Shown: positions 9,830 through 21,586 of the stretch, piece after piece | Numbering within the stretch: the stretch's first letter is position 1 | Layout: each line of letters begins with the position of its first letter | Origin: Odontocerum albicorne | Taxonomy: Eukaryota; Arthropoda; Insecta; Trichoptera; Odontoceridae | Direction: 5' to 3' | DNA length: 64,000 nucleotides | Assembly: GCA_949825065.1 (NCBI GenBank) | Contig: OX463842.1 | Location: forward strand, 33,102,727 to 33,166,726 | The notes under the pieces: model-generated | The model's database searches: none | What the model saw: only the letters and a program-made list of their open reading frames with translations | Told to the model about the DNA's origin: nothing | Program-made: the position numbers and the translations under genes

Positions 9830-12800
9830 AATTTTTAAATATTTTGTAATAGAAATTGGGATTGGAGAACTATAAACAAAGTAACACCGTGATTGGCTTT
9901 TTGCAACAATAACGACGAAAATGAGTATTTTTTAATACAATACAACTAGCTTTTAACCTTTCAAACAAAAAGGAAAAAATATTCAAGCGTTCTTTATCTG
10001 CTTGTATTCGCACGTGCATAGCTTATATCGGTTTTTGGGGTTAAAGTGTATCCTATTCTGGAACGGGAAAGATAAAGAAACAACATTCTATGAAATTCAA
10101 AAAATCTGAAAAAACATTAAAAGCCCGTTCACAAAACACACGACTCACTGTGGTCGATTTTATATTCTACTAAAGCAACACAACCATTACATGTGATACT
10201 ATTTTTTTAAGAACTGATTAATATGGGTGATATTAATAATGGAAAGCCAAATAGTACGTAGTCATCATGGTTCAGTGAAAAAAATAGCACTTTCGTGCAA
10301 CGTTGGAGGTGTGAACATAATTCTAATCAATAAAAATTCAACTTCGTTTTAAGTTTATTTTTATGTTGAAATTTTATTTTCGAAGAATCCATGAAGTAGA
10401 TTTCAATTGAGTGAAAATATAAAACATGAACATTTTATCTTAAAATATTTACATTGAAGATGAACCATGTATATTTATTTTAGTGTGAATAAGTTATCAT
10501 TTAAAATTTAAACTTCACGTTAGTTTTTTGAGCAACAGTGTGGTTTATGGTTTCATAATATATGGTTTCATTGCATTGGTATTTATAATAACGTTATATG
10601 GTTTCATTTGCATTGTTATTTATAATATATGGCTTTGGTGAGAAAAATCGAAGTATGGTGTCAAAACCTACAATAGTTTATTGTATTTTACGATTTTAGT
10701 TTTATCCTTTGAATAAAAACAAATTTTAAAGAGATTATAATTTTTGTATCGCAATGTATTTATCACTTTATAAATCTTAAAAAAACATAGTTATTGACTG
10801 TCAAACATTTCATGAAGAGCATAAAATCACAACGAAAATGATGAGAGATGAGGCGTATTCACGTTCATAACAATGACTTATATTAGTGCTTAGCTCATTT
10901 ATTGATTTCATTGAGGTTAGACTACGAGTATATCAATTCCTTTAAAAATTTGGAAATAAAATATACGGAGATGAATGTAAAAACATTATTTTTTTATTAG
11001 AAATCCTGAAATATTCATTAAATCTTTGTTATTTAAACAATGCTACAACCTTCTTAGCTAGTTATAAAACCTTCCTTAGATATTTGTTTCTTGAATTAGT
11101 TTAATCAAACAACATTTCGTTTTGGTGTCCTTATTAAGTACCAATATAAAAACACTACAATTTTTGTCCAACTATTAAAAGTATCGTTAAGTGTATCGTG
11201 TATAACACTTGCGAAAATGCTTAATACCAAATGTCGTGTAGTTTTTCTTATTTGTAACCATTGCTCGTGCGTATTATATTATATTTACAAATCGGATTAT
11301 CCGGCATACGTGTGACATCTAGGGACTGGAAATTTACCGGATCCACTCGCGCAATTCCTAATGTTCTTGTACTTAAACTTTGCTTCCAGCGGACAACATA
11401 AAATTATTATGTGTCGACTGTTTTTCCATTCTGGTCGCGTAATATCTCATAAAACGTGCCACGCACTACCTTCACTTCTGCATTATTGAAGATTGGATCT
11501 TAGGCTTTTTGGAGGAAATTGTTTTATGTACCTTCAATAGCAACGTGCTTTCTAGAAGTCAAGTAAATGGAATCATCATTGTGCAAATTTTAAATATGAC
11601 GAATCACAAAATGTCAACTTTCTTTGTCTTTTTTGGTTTTCAAATATGATGGATTCACAAAATGTCACAATTTCGTAATAATTATGTACATTTTTTTATA
11701 AAATAATACATCGGTTGATAATTTCGAGATCACGTTAAGATGTTTCAATAACCTGAAAATGTAAATAAATAAATGTCACTGAAAGTTAACAATTGTTTTC
11801 TTCATCATAAATCTATTTCAATTGGTACACAAATCGTAACCAAACTCTTTTATAATCATCCCATTGTCTAAATACGATTTTTTGCAATTTTTCTTATATC
11901 TTTTTGCAATCGCTAAATCGACGAGAAGCCTCGATACCTTCGAGATCATTTGTTGATAATCAATATTGGTTGACCCCATCGTATGCACTTTTGAATATTT
12001 TAAATGTTGCCATGGTGGAAACTGTCAGTGTTTGTCTGATCCGTAGTTTTTATGTGCACTATGAACCCATTGAATACATTAATGGTTACTATTTTAAAAT
12101 AAAACTTGTAATTCTAAAAATATTATGAGCTTATTTGAATGATGTACTCCCACCTGGTTTATTATTTTTTTGCATTGTAGTGTAAACACAAGTTGAGAAT
12201 CCATGAAGTTAGAGTTTTTCTTTAATTATGCCTTAAATAGCACCTTAGTTTTGCCTTAAATAGCACGTTTAGTGTTTTTGAAAAAAGATGATGATCAGGC
12301 AGTACGTTTGAGATTTTTTTTAATTTTTGTCGATTACTTTATTTTCCATTTTTTCAAATTCTCGAAACTGCTCAAGATATTTTGTGAGATTGTTTACATA
12401 ATCGTGTTGCTCGGAAAGTATTGTAGTTAATTTTTTTTTTCAGAAAAATTCAATCGTTTCAATAATAATAATTTAATAAAAAGTACTTAATAACAATACA
12501 TGTGTACAAGTTGTGTTAATGTATAATATATAAATATATATTGTACATTTTACTCTTTTTTTATGAGCATAATTAGTGATTTATATATAAAATAAATAAG
12601 GTATTTTCGCTTACCGTTTGTTTTGATGACCAGGAATTTTTTTATGGTTTTTTTTTGCTAAGTTTATATTACTTTGTATGTATGTTTTGTAAATTTCAAC
12701 GACTTCTTCGCCCATCATCATGTATGATAATGTCCAAGTTAGTACGTCTAACTCAAGACACGAGGAAAATTTTAAGGGGCTTTTAGATTTTATGATACGG

Positions 12801-15155
12801 CACAAAGGTGCAAAGTTACTCAACAAATAAGCCCAACAATCCTTCGTTCAACAACTCGGCAAAATGTATTAAAGAATTATGTACGCTTTTCAAGAATATC
12901 AATTACATTTGTAGGTTACGGAGTGAAGAATACCCAGAATTATTAAATCTAATCCGATTTAATGTTATCTATCTTTATCAAAAATATTTTATCTCGATGA
13001 TAAAAAAAATCCTTTTAAGTTAATAGAGAAATTTCATTACTAAGTAACCCTTTGAAATTTGATCTGAATCCAAATGGCTTAGTAATTTAAATCTTCTCCT
13101 GGTGAATCTTCTTATGATTTTACCCAATATCCTTTTTCTGGAAATCCATAAGTCTGCGACTATAATTAGATTTTCTGGACAAAATCATTTCATAAAACAT
13201 TTAACCTGAAAGTTTGTTTCGAAATATAATAAAAATGTTTTCAAGTTTTCATGAAAGTGGAAAGTAAATTTTCTTACGAATGTGAAAGAATAAACGCTTG
13301 TCTACATCCTGAGAGGTATCTGTCGGTTGACCTTATTTTCGGGAAGCTTGAGTTATTTGAAAAAGCCTGATAAATGTGAAGTCATACTTACATATGGGTG
13401 TGTTTCAAAAGTCGCCTTGAACAAACTCGGAGAAACTGATCTGGGGAAATGAAAAAAACTTCAATAGCCCAAAAGGAATATTATAACTTGTACGAATCCC
13501 AGCATGACTTTTAGTTCGCGAGTTAACCGAAAACTTATTGCGTAAGGTGAAAAATTCATAACGAATCCTTTAAACTCATTCATTGGTTTGTCAGGCGATT
13601 TTCTGATATTTATCGCATATTTTACTTAAAATGCGTAGCATTGTATGAAATTTAAATTTTTTGAATTATTTTGTTTCAGGTAATACAAAGAAGTGTGATT
13701 GGAAACTTTCGACTGCAGATAAGGTAAAGAGAAAATATTGTGTTTGGAATAATCTTAAGTTTATACGGAAAAGCTCATCCCCGATGGCACCAACGTCAAG
13801 TACCCGGATCGTCCGCTTTGTATTGTGCATCCTATTATACTCGTCATGGGTTAAATACATTAATTCATTATACGTATCAAATAATCGTTTCTAAACATCA
13901 ATAGTTCAATTTTATCAAAAAAATATAGTACTTTTTTTAGTATTTTTTAAATTTGTTTGCACATACCATATAGTATGTTACATATGTATCGCTTTTTTGT
14001 TATGTTTATATCGTTGTTGGTCAATCGGCTTGAAGTGCTTTATTAACTTTAAACATTGAGAAATAATAGTGGGAATCTTATTTCTCAAAGCTTTCTGTGC
14101 TGAAATGTGAATTCTTAATGATTATGAACCAAACACGTATATCTATTTGAGTGTGGTTATTTTTATTTATGGCATATTTATATAATTGTTTTTTTATAAT
14201 ATTTTTGTTCTTTAAACAAAAAATGTGTAAATCTTGTATATATCAAGTTTTTTAATGTTTTTTTCACTGACAATATATAATTAGCAAACATAAGCTGGTT
14301 TACTTAAAACTTGGCTTGCTAGTCGGCCCACAGGTCGACAATATATGTGCATAAAAATTAAATATGATGAAGGAAACGGAATATATTTTTATATGTATTG
14401 TATTGTATTATAACAATCCCTTCCAACTTACCAGAGATATGTTAAAAATGCCTTAAATTGAAACCATGTTTGAATCTGTTTTTTTAAATCTTGGTTCCAA
14501 CGGGAACGTCGAAACCCCTGGTTGGAAGACTTGCTACGTACAAATGAAACCATGACGGTCGTCAAATGATTATTACATGTATATGTACATATAAATTAAA
14601 TTAATATAAATAGGAAATGAGCTTATTTTCTGTCAGAGCCTTAGGCAATTTTCAATCGTTCCTTTATCCTTAACCGCTGGTCTGTTACTAAAGCTTACTC
14701 GTAATGAAACCGAATAAGATAGTTCATTTTGTGCTCGTGCCTCAATCAATCCTCAGATTGTTTTCAACATTTGATAGCTGTTCTGTTCAGGAAAGTTTTT
14801 TACAAATCTTCGCCCCTTGCTCGGGTATCCGCCTCGAGAGCTTTTGAACTGATTTAAATGTTTGATCGCTGATTTGTTTGAAATCTTGTTTGATATCGAA
14901 CGAATGAGCAATCTTGTCTTGAATGTTAATCTCGAATAATTTTAAATTATTACCCACAGAGCATTCATTTTATGAGCGATTTGTGTAAAATCTAATTAAT
15001 ATTAAATGCGACTTCAAAATTAATTAAATACTTATGGTATTATATTTCCGATGCCAAATTTCAGATATTTGATTGAAAGTTTCGTATGTACATATATATA
15101 AATATGTTTGAATTAATAGAATTTGCTTTTTACTTTTTTAACTTCACAGCGATAA
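9830..15155. other. AT-rich, essentially featureless 5.3 kb
   Basis: No transposon or gene recognised. Open frames are short and look random. An open stretch at about 13676-13894 follows a polypyrimidine run ending TTTGTTTCAG, but nothing else supports an exon. TACGAGTA/TACTCGTA octamers lie at 10923 and 14696. Confidence 0.5.
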
Positions 15156-15159
15156 AAAA

Positions 15160-15360
15160 AAACAACCCCAGTAGCTTAGTTGGTAAGACACCTGTCTTTC
15201 GACCCGGAGGTTGCGGGGTCGATTTTCGTTGATGCCCAATTTTTATGATGGGGTACCAGTTTGATTAATTTCTGGCCTCTGTTTCATCTTTTTGGTTGGT
15301 TATAAGAAATTTCCACGTGATACAGGAAAGTATATACAACGAAAGTAATACAATTCAATA
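15160..15360 (+). repeat. tRNA-derived SINE, family A
   Basis: The head reads CCCCAGTAGCTTAGTTGGTA, with AGACACCTGTCTTTCGACC and a B-box-like GGGTCGATTTTC. The tail has TTGGTTGGTTATAAGAAATT, TCCACGTGATA and ATACAACGAAAGTAATACAA. It is a fairly complete copy and serves as the uninterrupted reference for the scar at 2986. Confidence 0.8.
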
Positions 15361-15429
15361 AAGAGTTTTATATTGCTCGAGTATATTTATTTTATCACAC
15401 ATTTTCCATTATTGTGATTTTTAATTAAT

Positions 15430-15810
15430 GTTGTGAAAATGCGTGCGATGATAATAAATGACAGAATACGGCATGAAATGATAAGGAATGAATGTGAACT
15501 TAATGGTGATGTATTAAGTAAGATAAAAAACAACAAGCTGGGATTCTTTAAATGGATATAAAAGGCTATCAAAACCAATATACAGTGCAAATGTGAATGG
15601 AAGGCTTGGTAAAGGAAAACCAATTAAAGTATATTAGGATCAAGTGAATAATATATAGACAGAAGGAAATGTAAAATGTCAGAAACATCGGGTAGGAATA
15701 GTATGAGAAGGTTAATAAGGATGTAAAAGGCGCGAAGCATACGTGTCGCGTTAGGAATATCTGGCGCCGGTCCTCTCTGCCTACCACGACAGATAAAAGA
15801 CGTGATGATA
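15430..15810 (+). pseudogene. LINE family B, decayed C-terminal region and 3' end
   Basis: The plus strand contains MIINDRIRHEMIRNECELN, a degenerate GKGKPIKVY*DQVNNI-type stretch, and a terminal CTCTCTGCCTACC(A)CGACAG segment. These match the other family-B copies in order. Multiple stops. Only the part downstream of the reverse transcriptase is kept. Confidence 0.55.
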
Positions 15811-17350
15811 TGACTTTAGAACTAAGACTTAAATATATAAAACACATTAATTATAAGAGATTAGAAACCTTGTTTGTATATTGAAAATTTGATTCCTTTT
15901 TTAATCTTACGAATAAATAAGGTTATCTATAACATAATCTCGAAATAATCTTCAAGTTGATTCTCGATTCCCTAATGCTTGGCTGTTGATGCGTTAGACG
16001 ACGCTGAGCGAACAAGCGCCAAGTGAGTTTATCTAGAGTTCGCGCTTGGAACAATCTTCATACTCATTAGTCTCGGTTCATTTTCTTCCGCAAATTAATT
16101 GATGCGCAGTTATGGTAAAATACGCACGGCAAACCCATTTAGCATTTAAATTAGAAGCAGCCTTGTTTATTATGTAACATTTTCACAAATGGAGCCCATA
16201 TTCATAAACATCCCTACATTTTATCAAGCAAATATTCATTGAATAAATTATATTAGGGAGGCTTATTGAGGTACTTTAGGTACACATTGTAATTTTGGCT
16301 TCTATTTTTTTTCAGAGAAATTAATTAAAATGAAACATATTGCTGAGCATTTTGGTAGTTTGGGTTAAATCTTCAAATGAGGTCATTTGTATTCCAGGAT
16401 AAAGGTGAAGATTTTTTTACAAATGTTACAAATAGACAAATATGTTTGGAGGAAACAGGTTCTACGTTTTCTGTATAAAGAAACATAGAAGCACAGCTTA
16501 CAAATAAAGGGATATTGATAACAATTTGAACACGGCTTATAAAAATCTTTATAATATTGTTTTTTCTTTTCACGCTTGTCCATTAATTAAGTCAGAGAAC
16601 TAACAGACGATTAACCGGTACCATGCACGATTTCAGTTTTTTTTATAACGCTTCTGAATTGTTAGAAAACGGTTCTTGTACGTGTATATAAACTATTCAC
16701 GGGGCTAACTACTTACGACGCCTAAAGACACATTTTAATAATTTCCCAAATAAAAAAACCGCATTAAACACAATACCGCCCCGACATCAACTGATAGCTG
16801 AATATCAAAACTATAAAATCTTCTCTCACGACATTTATTTATTTAACGCTACACTAGCACTTAAATAAAAAAAAAAAAGGTTTATGGCGAGCGTTTTATT
16901 TTATTTACAAAAGTGAAAAAAATAGTGCGTCGTCTGTTATTACAAATCAGAATTATCTAAATTATTATCAAAATAATTTGTATATTTGAGCGACATTTGT
17001 TTTTAGATTTTACATTATTTTCCACTTTGGACGAACTTCAGAGCGTTCCCACTAGATCTGGGTAATTATTATCTTTATTATAAACGCGGGAAAGGTTATT
17101 TCTGATTAAATATTGGATTTTTATGAGTCTCGATACTTGTTTTTGTTCAAGAATGAAAAATAAAAAAATATTTTCGTCCATTTTTGCTGCATTAACCATT
17201 CAATAAGGTCCTATTTATACGAACGAGGCCTCAAATGGAAATGACAAAAAATATCAAATTTAATATTTTCGTATTATTATATTAACTGTGCGGTTTAAAT
17301 GTCGGTGAACGGTGAGTGTCGCCTTTGATACACTTTGCTCACTATTATAA
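15811..17350. other. AT-rich stretch with no identified feature
   Basis: Only chance short frames, including overlapping minus-strand frames of 66 codons at 16.37-16.58 kb that resemble nothing I know. Confidence 0.5.
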
Positions 17351-17351
17351 A

Positions 17352-17540
17352 TGATTGAGGCCTAATTGGTAAATCGTTTATCTTCCTATCCGGATGTTGG
17401 GGGTTTGATTCCTGTTGGTATTTTTTTTTCAAGTTTTTCACTTTGATTTTTACTAGAACATCTTTCTGGTTGGTTATAAGAAATTGCCACGGGAAAATAA
17501 AAAAATGTACAATGAAAGTGTAATAAATTACAATTCATAT
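17352..17540 (+). repeat. tRNA-derived SINE, family A
   Basis: The head is GAGGCCTAATTGGTAAATCG with a B-box-like GGGTTTGATTCC. The tail is TTCTGGTTGGTTATAAGAAA, TTGCCACGGGAAAAT and GTACAATGAAAGTGTAATAA. Diverged but complete. Confidence 0.75.
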
Positions 17541-18985
17541 ATTCTATTGGTTTTCATTATTATTATTTTTCTAAAAATTAAACTATGCACAAGGCACATG
17601 GAAACTTAGTTACGGCACTGCATAAATCTGACATATAATTTTTTTGGTTAAATGGTTGATTTTTAATGGTTGAAATAAATATATCATTTTAGTACAAGAA
17701 GCTTGGGATAACCGTTGAAAACGTATCATGATTAAGGAACAAGAATATGAAACAGTAATGATTTATACGTTTGAAAAATGTTTTTCTTTGAAAAGTGAGG
17801 ATCAGCATGACACGGTTTATGGATATGTCAGAAAAGGATAACACAAATATCTGGTCTATCAGAATAGCGCAATAGGAATTGGCTCGATGGTGTAAGCATT
17901 ATGCTTCGCTCTCAAACTCAAGTATGTACGAGTATGTCGATGGTTATTATAATATGCGACTGATATCTAACTAACTAATGATCATACTTTTCAATCACCT
18001 TCATGATTGTGTGTAATATTATTTTCACATTGAATGTGTTGGAGAAGAATTTCAATTCAGGACCAACTCTGTTGTTCGTTCTTTGGTACCTATCAAAATC
18101 TTTCGAGTGGCAAAATAGATCTGTATACCAAATAAGCACCTCTCAACCAGCTATTTGCAATTCAAACATTCCCCGACCAAATGCATCAATTTGTGTCTCC
18201 ACTTTAGGATTTTGTATCTCCGTAGCTGCTATTTAAGCGTCACTTTAATCCGAGCTCAATTCTCAACACTACGTTTCAAATACAATTCTGTTTTTGTGCT
18301 ACTTTTAAACGTTTAATTCTGAATCATGACAACTTACTCGTAATTCTTTATGGATGTGTAATGTATTCTTCCCAGCACTGTTCTGCTGAGATGATCAGTT
18401 GCATTGTATACACTGTTATTCGAAGGTTACGAATTACATAGTACTCCTACGTATGTAATGCAGTAACTTACTTGTTTTTTCTCATGTTTTTAACACTGTT
18501 CTGCTGATATAATTAGTTGCATATATGAATGTTGTAACCAACGCGTTATTTTGTATTTTGAATGAAATTAATAATGAGTGATGTCGATATCCGCTCAACT
18601 TAAAATGGCTCTCTTGTTTTAAATCACTTATAAAACAATTAACTGGTCAACTTGTGTCGGCTCTACTAACTTCACTCGATTCGTTTAAACTATCTTACGT
18701 AAGAGATTTAGTATTTGATGTTTTTACTATTTTGATTTTGAAGATAAAGAGATGACCAACTGTATGATGGCAAATTTTGTAAATTTTTATAGAATGAAAT
18801 ACGAAGTGAATTTTAACGAGCATATCTTAAATGATTTAGGAAAACAAACATTCACAGGATAAAAATGGAAACCGCCGTCCAAATATGTATAAGCATATTA
18901 ATATATAATAAAATAAAATATAAAACATAATTAAATATAATAAAATATAATTCAAGTATTAATATATTAAAATACTTTTCATTGT
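17541..18985. other. No identified feature
   Basis: AT-rich DNA with chance open frames only. TACGAGTA/TACTCGTA octamers lie at 17927 and 18335. Confidence 0.5.
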
Positions 18986-18987
18986 AT

Positions 18988-19085
18988 CACCATCATTTGG
19001 CCTTATGGTTGGCGTCTTTGTTAATAAATTTAGCGCCCCAGGTTCAATTTCCGTCGGGTTCCAAGCTGGAATCCTTAATCAATAT
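18988..19085 (+). repeat. SINE family A, head fragment
   Basis: ATTTGGCCTTATGGTTGGCG and CAGGTTCAATTTCCGTCGGG align with the A-box and B-box parts of SINE-A, followed by TTCCAAGCTGGAATCC. The tail is not recognisable. Confidence 0.5.
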
Positions 19086-19197
19086 ATTTTTATAAAGTAA
19101 ATTTAAAAAAATCGAAGAATGTATTATTTATAGTTAAGATATTAATATTGTGGAGGTTTAAAGGCACTGTAATTTGTTTAGTCAAACACTGTTAGTT

Positions 19198-19309
19198 CCA
19201 CTTTATATAACGGTATATCCCTACCGGTTTTAAGGAGTCTTGTTTGTGCTCCTCTGATGATGAAGTGAAAACCTTGAAACCGGTATGGTTATATCGTTGT
19301 ATAAAGTGG
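19198..19309. repeat. Penelope-like inverted repeat, 38-bp arms
   Basis: Arm 19198-19235 (CCACTTTATATAACGG... to TTTTAAGG) is an imperfect inverted copy of 19272-19309 (CCTTGAAACCGG... to TATAAAGTGG). Between them lie GTCTTGTTTGTGCTCCTCTG and ATGATGAAGTGAAAA. The right arm includes CTGATGA followed 20 bases later by GAAAC, matching the motif at 8.1-8.2 kb. Two oppositely oriented ends of a Penelope-like element joined together is the simplest reading; this is inference. Confidence 0.55.
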
Positions 19310-19417
19310 GGGTTTAAAGTAACTTTGACTGTAGCACAATGGTTTAAAAATCATTGCTTTTACAATTAATCTTAATGTTTGACTTTTTATATCCAGAACT
19401 AGAAGTATCTTGAACCC

Positions 19418-20390
19418 GTGGCCTAAAAATATGCCTTTATATTGCATTTCACCTCCAAATGAGAATCTATACAAGAATAGGTAGTTTATAAAAGTTTGAG
19501 AGGTAAAAATGAAGTCAGTTAACATGACAGGATGTATAATTTTATTTGTTTATTTATTTAATAGTTCATAGTAATACAATCTGGCGGGCTTATTACATCT
19601 GACAGTATACTAGATCGTGACCATATTTGTTTATTTATTTAATAGTTCATAGTAATACAATCTGGCGGGCTTATTACATCTGACAGTATACTAGATCGTG
19701 ACCATATTTGTTTATTTATTTAATAGTTCATAGTAATACAATCTGGCGGGCTTATTACATCTGACAGTATACTAGATCGTGACCATATTTGTTTATTTAT
19801 TTAATAGTTCATAGTAATACAATCTGGCGGGCTTATTACATCTGACAGTATACTAGATCGTGACCATATTTGTTTATTTATTTAATAGTTCATAGTAATA
19901 CAATCTGGCGGGCTTATTACATCTGACAGTATACTAGATCGTGACCATATTTGGATCTGAGACATGAACGTGTTAAAACAAAAACGAAAGTTATGTGAAT
20001 AGAGAAATGTGTGCTTATGTTGCAAGATCTTTCGCTGACTTCTTTTCATTCTTTCATAATTTGTTATCTGACATGACTCATTCATTTTAACATGTTTTTG
20101 TATGATAACATTCAATTTTAATTCTTATTAGGCATTGCCATGTCTAGTCTCGTTAGCCGTCAGCACACATATCTCTATCGACATGCCTTTCGTTTTTATT
20201 TGAACACGTCCATGTCTCAGTTCCAAATAAGGTCATGATCTGATCTATATTGTACTATCAGAGTTACGAGTATTCTGTTATGTTTATTGATTTTTATTTT
20301 TACCTCTGAAACGTGTATGAACTTCCTATTCTAGTATAGATTCTCATTTGGAACTAAAATGCTATATAAATAAATACATCGTTTAAGACC
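19418..20390. repeat. Fold-back structure with expanded left arm
   Basis: Left-arm segments CAAATGAGAATCTATACAAG (about 19457) and GATCTGAGACATGAACGTGT (about 19953) reappear in reverse complement on the right at about 20343 and about 20210. They are diverged but in mirrored order. The right arm (about 20161-20390) has room for roughly one 81-bp unit; the left arm has five. No coding sequence is evident. It resembles fold-back transposons, whose arms often carry tandem repeats, but no transposase family can be named. Confidence 0.6.
19544..19953. repeat. Minisatellite: five perfect 81-bp tandem units
   Basis: The unit starts ATTTGTTTATTTATTTAATA and includes CAATCTGGCGGGCTTATTAC and GATCGTGACCAT. 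Units begin at 19544, 19625, 19706, 19787 and 19868, with no difference seen between them, followed by a partial ATTTG. The perfection implies recent expansion (or an assembly artefact). The unit contains stops in AT-rich parts and is unlikely to be coding. Confidence 0.95.
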
Positions 20391-21586
20391 ACAGACAAAA
20401 GATTATCCTTAGTCCGTGTTTCAGGCTTACTTGCTTAACCTTATTGTGTATTCTCTGCCACGAGCGTTGATGGAAGAGATAATAACCTTTTGATTATATT
20501 ATTATCTGTGGAGAATTCACTTGTGATCTCACAGCTTGCTGTATTTCCTGCTATTTCGTTACACTCAACACTATCTGGGCTTTGAATCAGCCATTAGATA
20601 AATCATTCAGATTCAATTTTGCCAAATGCATTTATATACAATATATAAAAATGGATAATCCGTCTTTTAATCCATTCTGCTGATAAAACTTACTCCTTAT
20701 TAGATATACAGAAATATATATTGTTCACTAAATATCTTTTTGTTCATTTGGAATTAGTACGTTTTTATTTCGCTTCAGATGATTTTAACTACAATAAAAC
20801 GTATTAATATTTTTTAACTTCTGACGATCTTGTTAATTACACTTATTCTTTAAACATGCATAATATTTTAAAATTTTCTCCGAAATAGTTTAGAAATAGA
20901 CGAATTTCTCATTATTATTAATGTGATATGATTTTATTATGTAGTTACGAGTATGTCACACTTGTTAAAATAAAAAAAATATATAAATAAATATATGAGT
21001 ATAATCATACTCGTTTCCAGAGCAGTTGTCATATTTTTTTAATGTAATAATAATAAACTGACACTTTATAAATCGGTGTTTAGAGAACAGACTCTCATCA
21101 AGGACGCTCTAACTCGTTATTCGAACTAACTATTATTGACAGATTAAAAATAAATACATAAAAGTTGAGTGCAAGGATAGGAAGGTGGTGGCTACGTCAA
21201 TTATATGCACTTCCCCACATCTGCATAGGTTAAGAAAAATATATCGTCGTTGTTCTGCGCAAAGCATTTAAGTCCTAATATTGAGTTTTGAGATAAATGC
21301 ATTTATGTAAAATCAAGTTATATGATTTTTTATCTTTTCATAACAGCGAAACAATATAACTTTTGGACATAAATGTTTTTTCCATATGTAGATATTTTAA
21401 TTTTAAGTAAACTGGCATCAAAAAGTAATTTTAAGCAAAAATTGACTTAAATGCTTTTCGCCGACCAACGACGATATTTGGTAAACATCGTTTTAACGAT
21501 TTAGAATGGTATTAATATTTAGAATTTAATCATTCATTTCAATGAATTGATTGAAATGCTCAAAACTTTTTCAACTTCCTTAAATA
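20391..21586. other. No identified feature
   Basis: AT-rich sequence with no recognisable gene or repeat. A TACGAGTA octamer lies at 20945. It ends at the TA target site of the mariner. Confidence 0.5.

Noticed and set aside
13661..13894. Possible exon after a polypyrimidine tract ending TTTGTTTCAG
   Set aside because: A single acceptor-like site without a donor, conserved protein or codon signature is not enough.
19544..19953. CRISPR-like array
   Set aside because: The 81-bp units are contiguous and identical with no variable spacers, and the context is eukaryotic.
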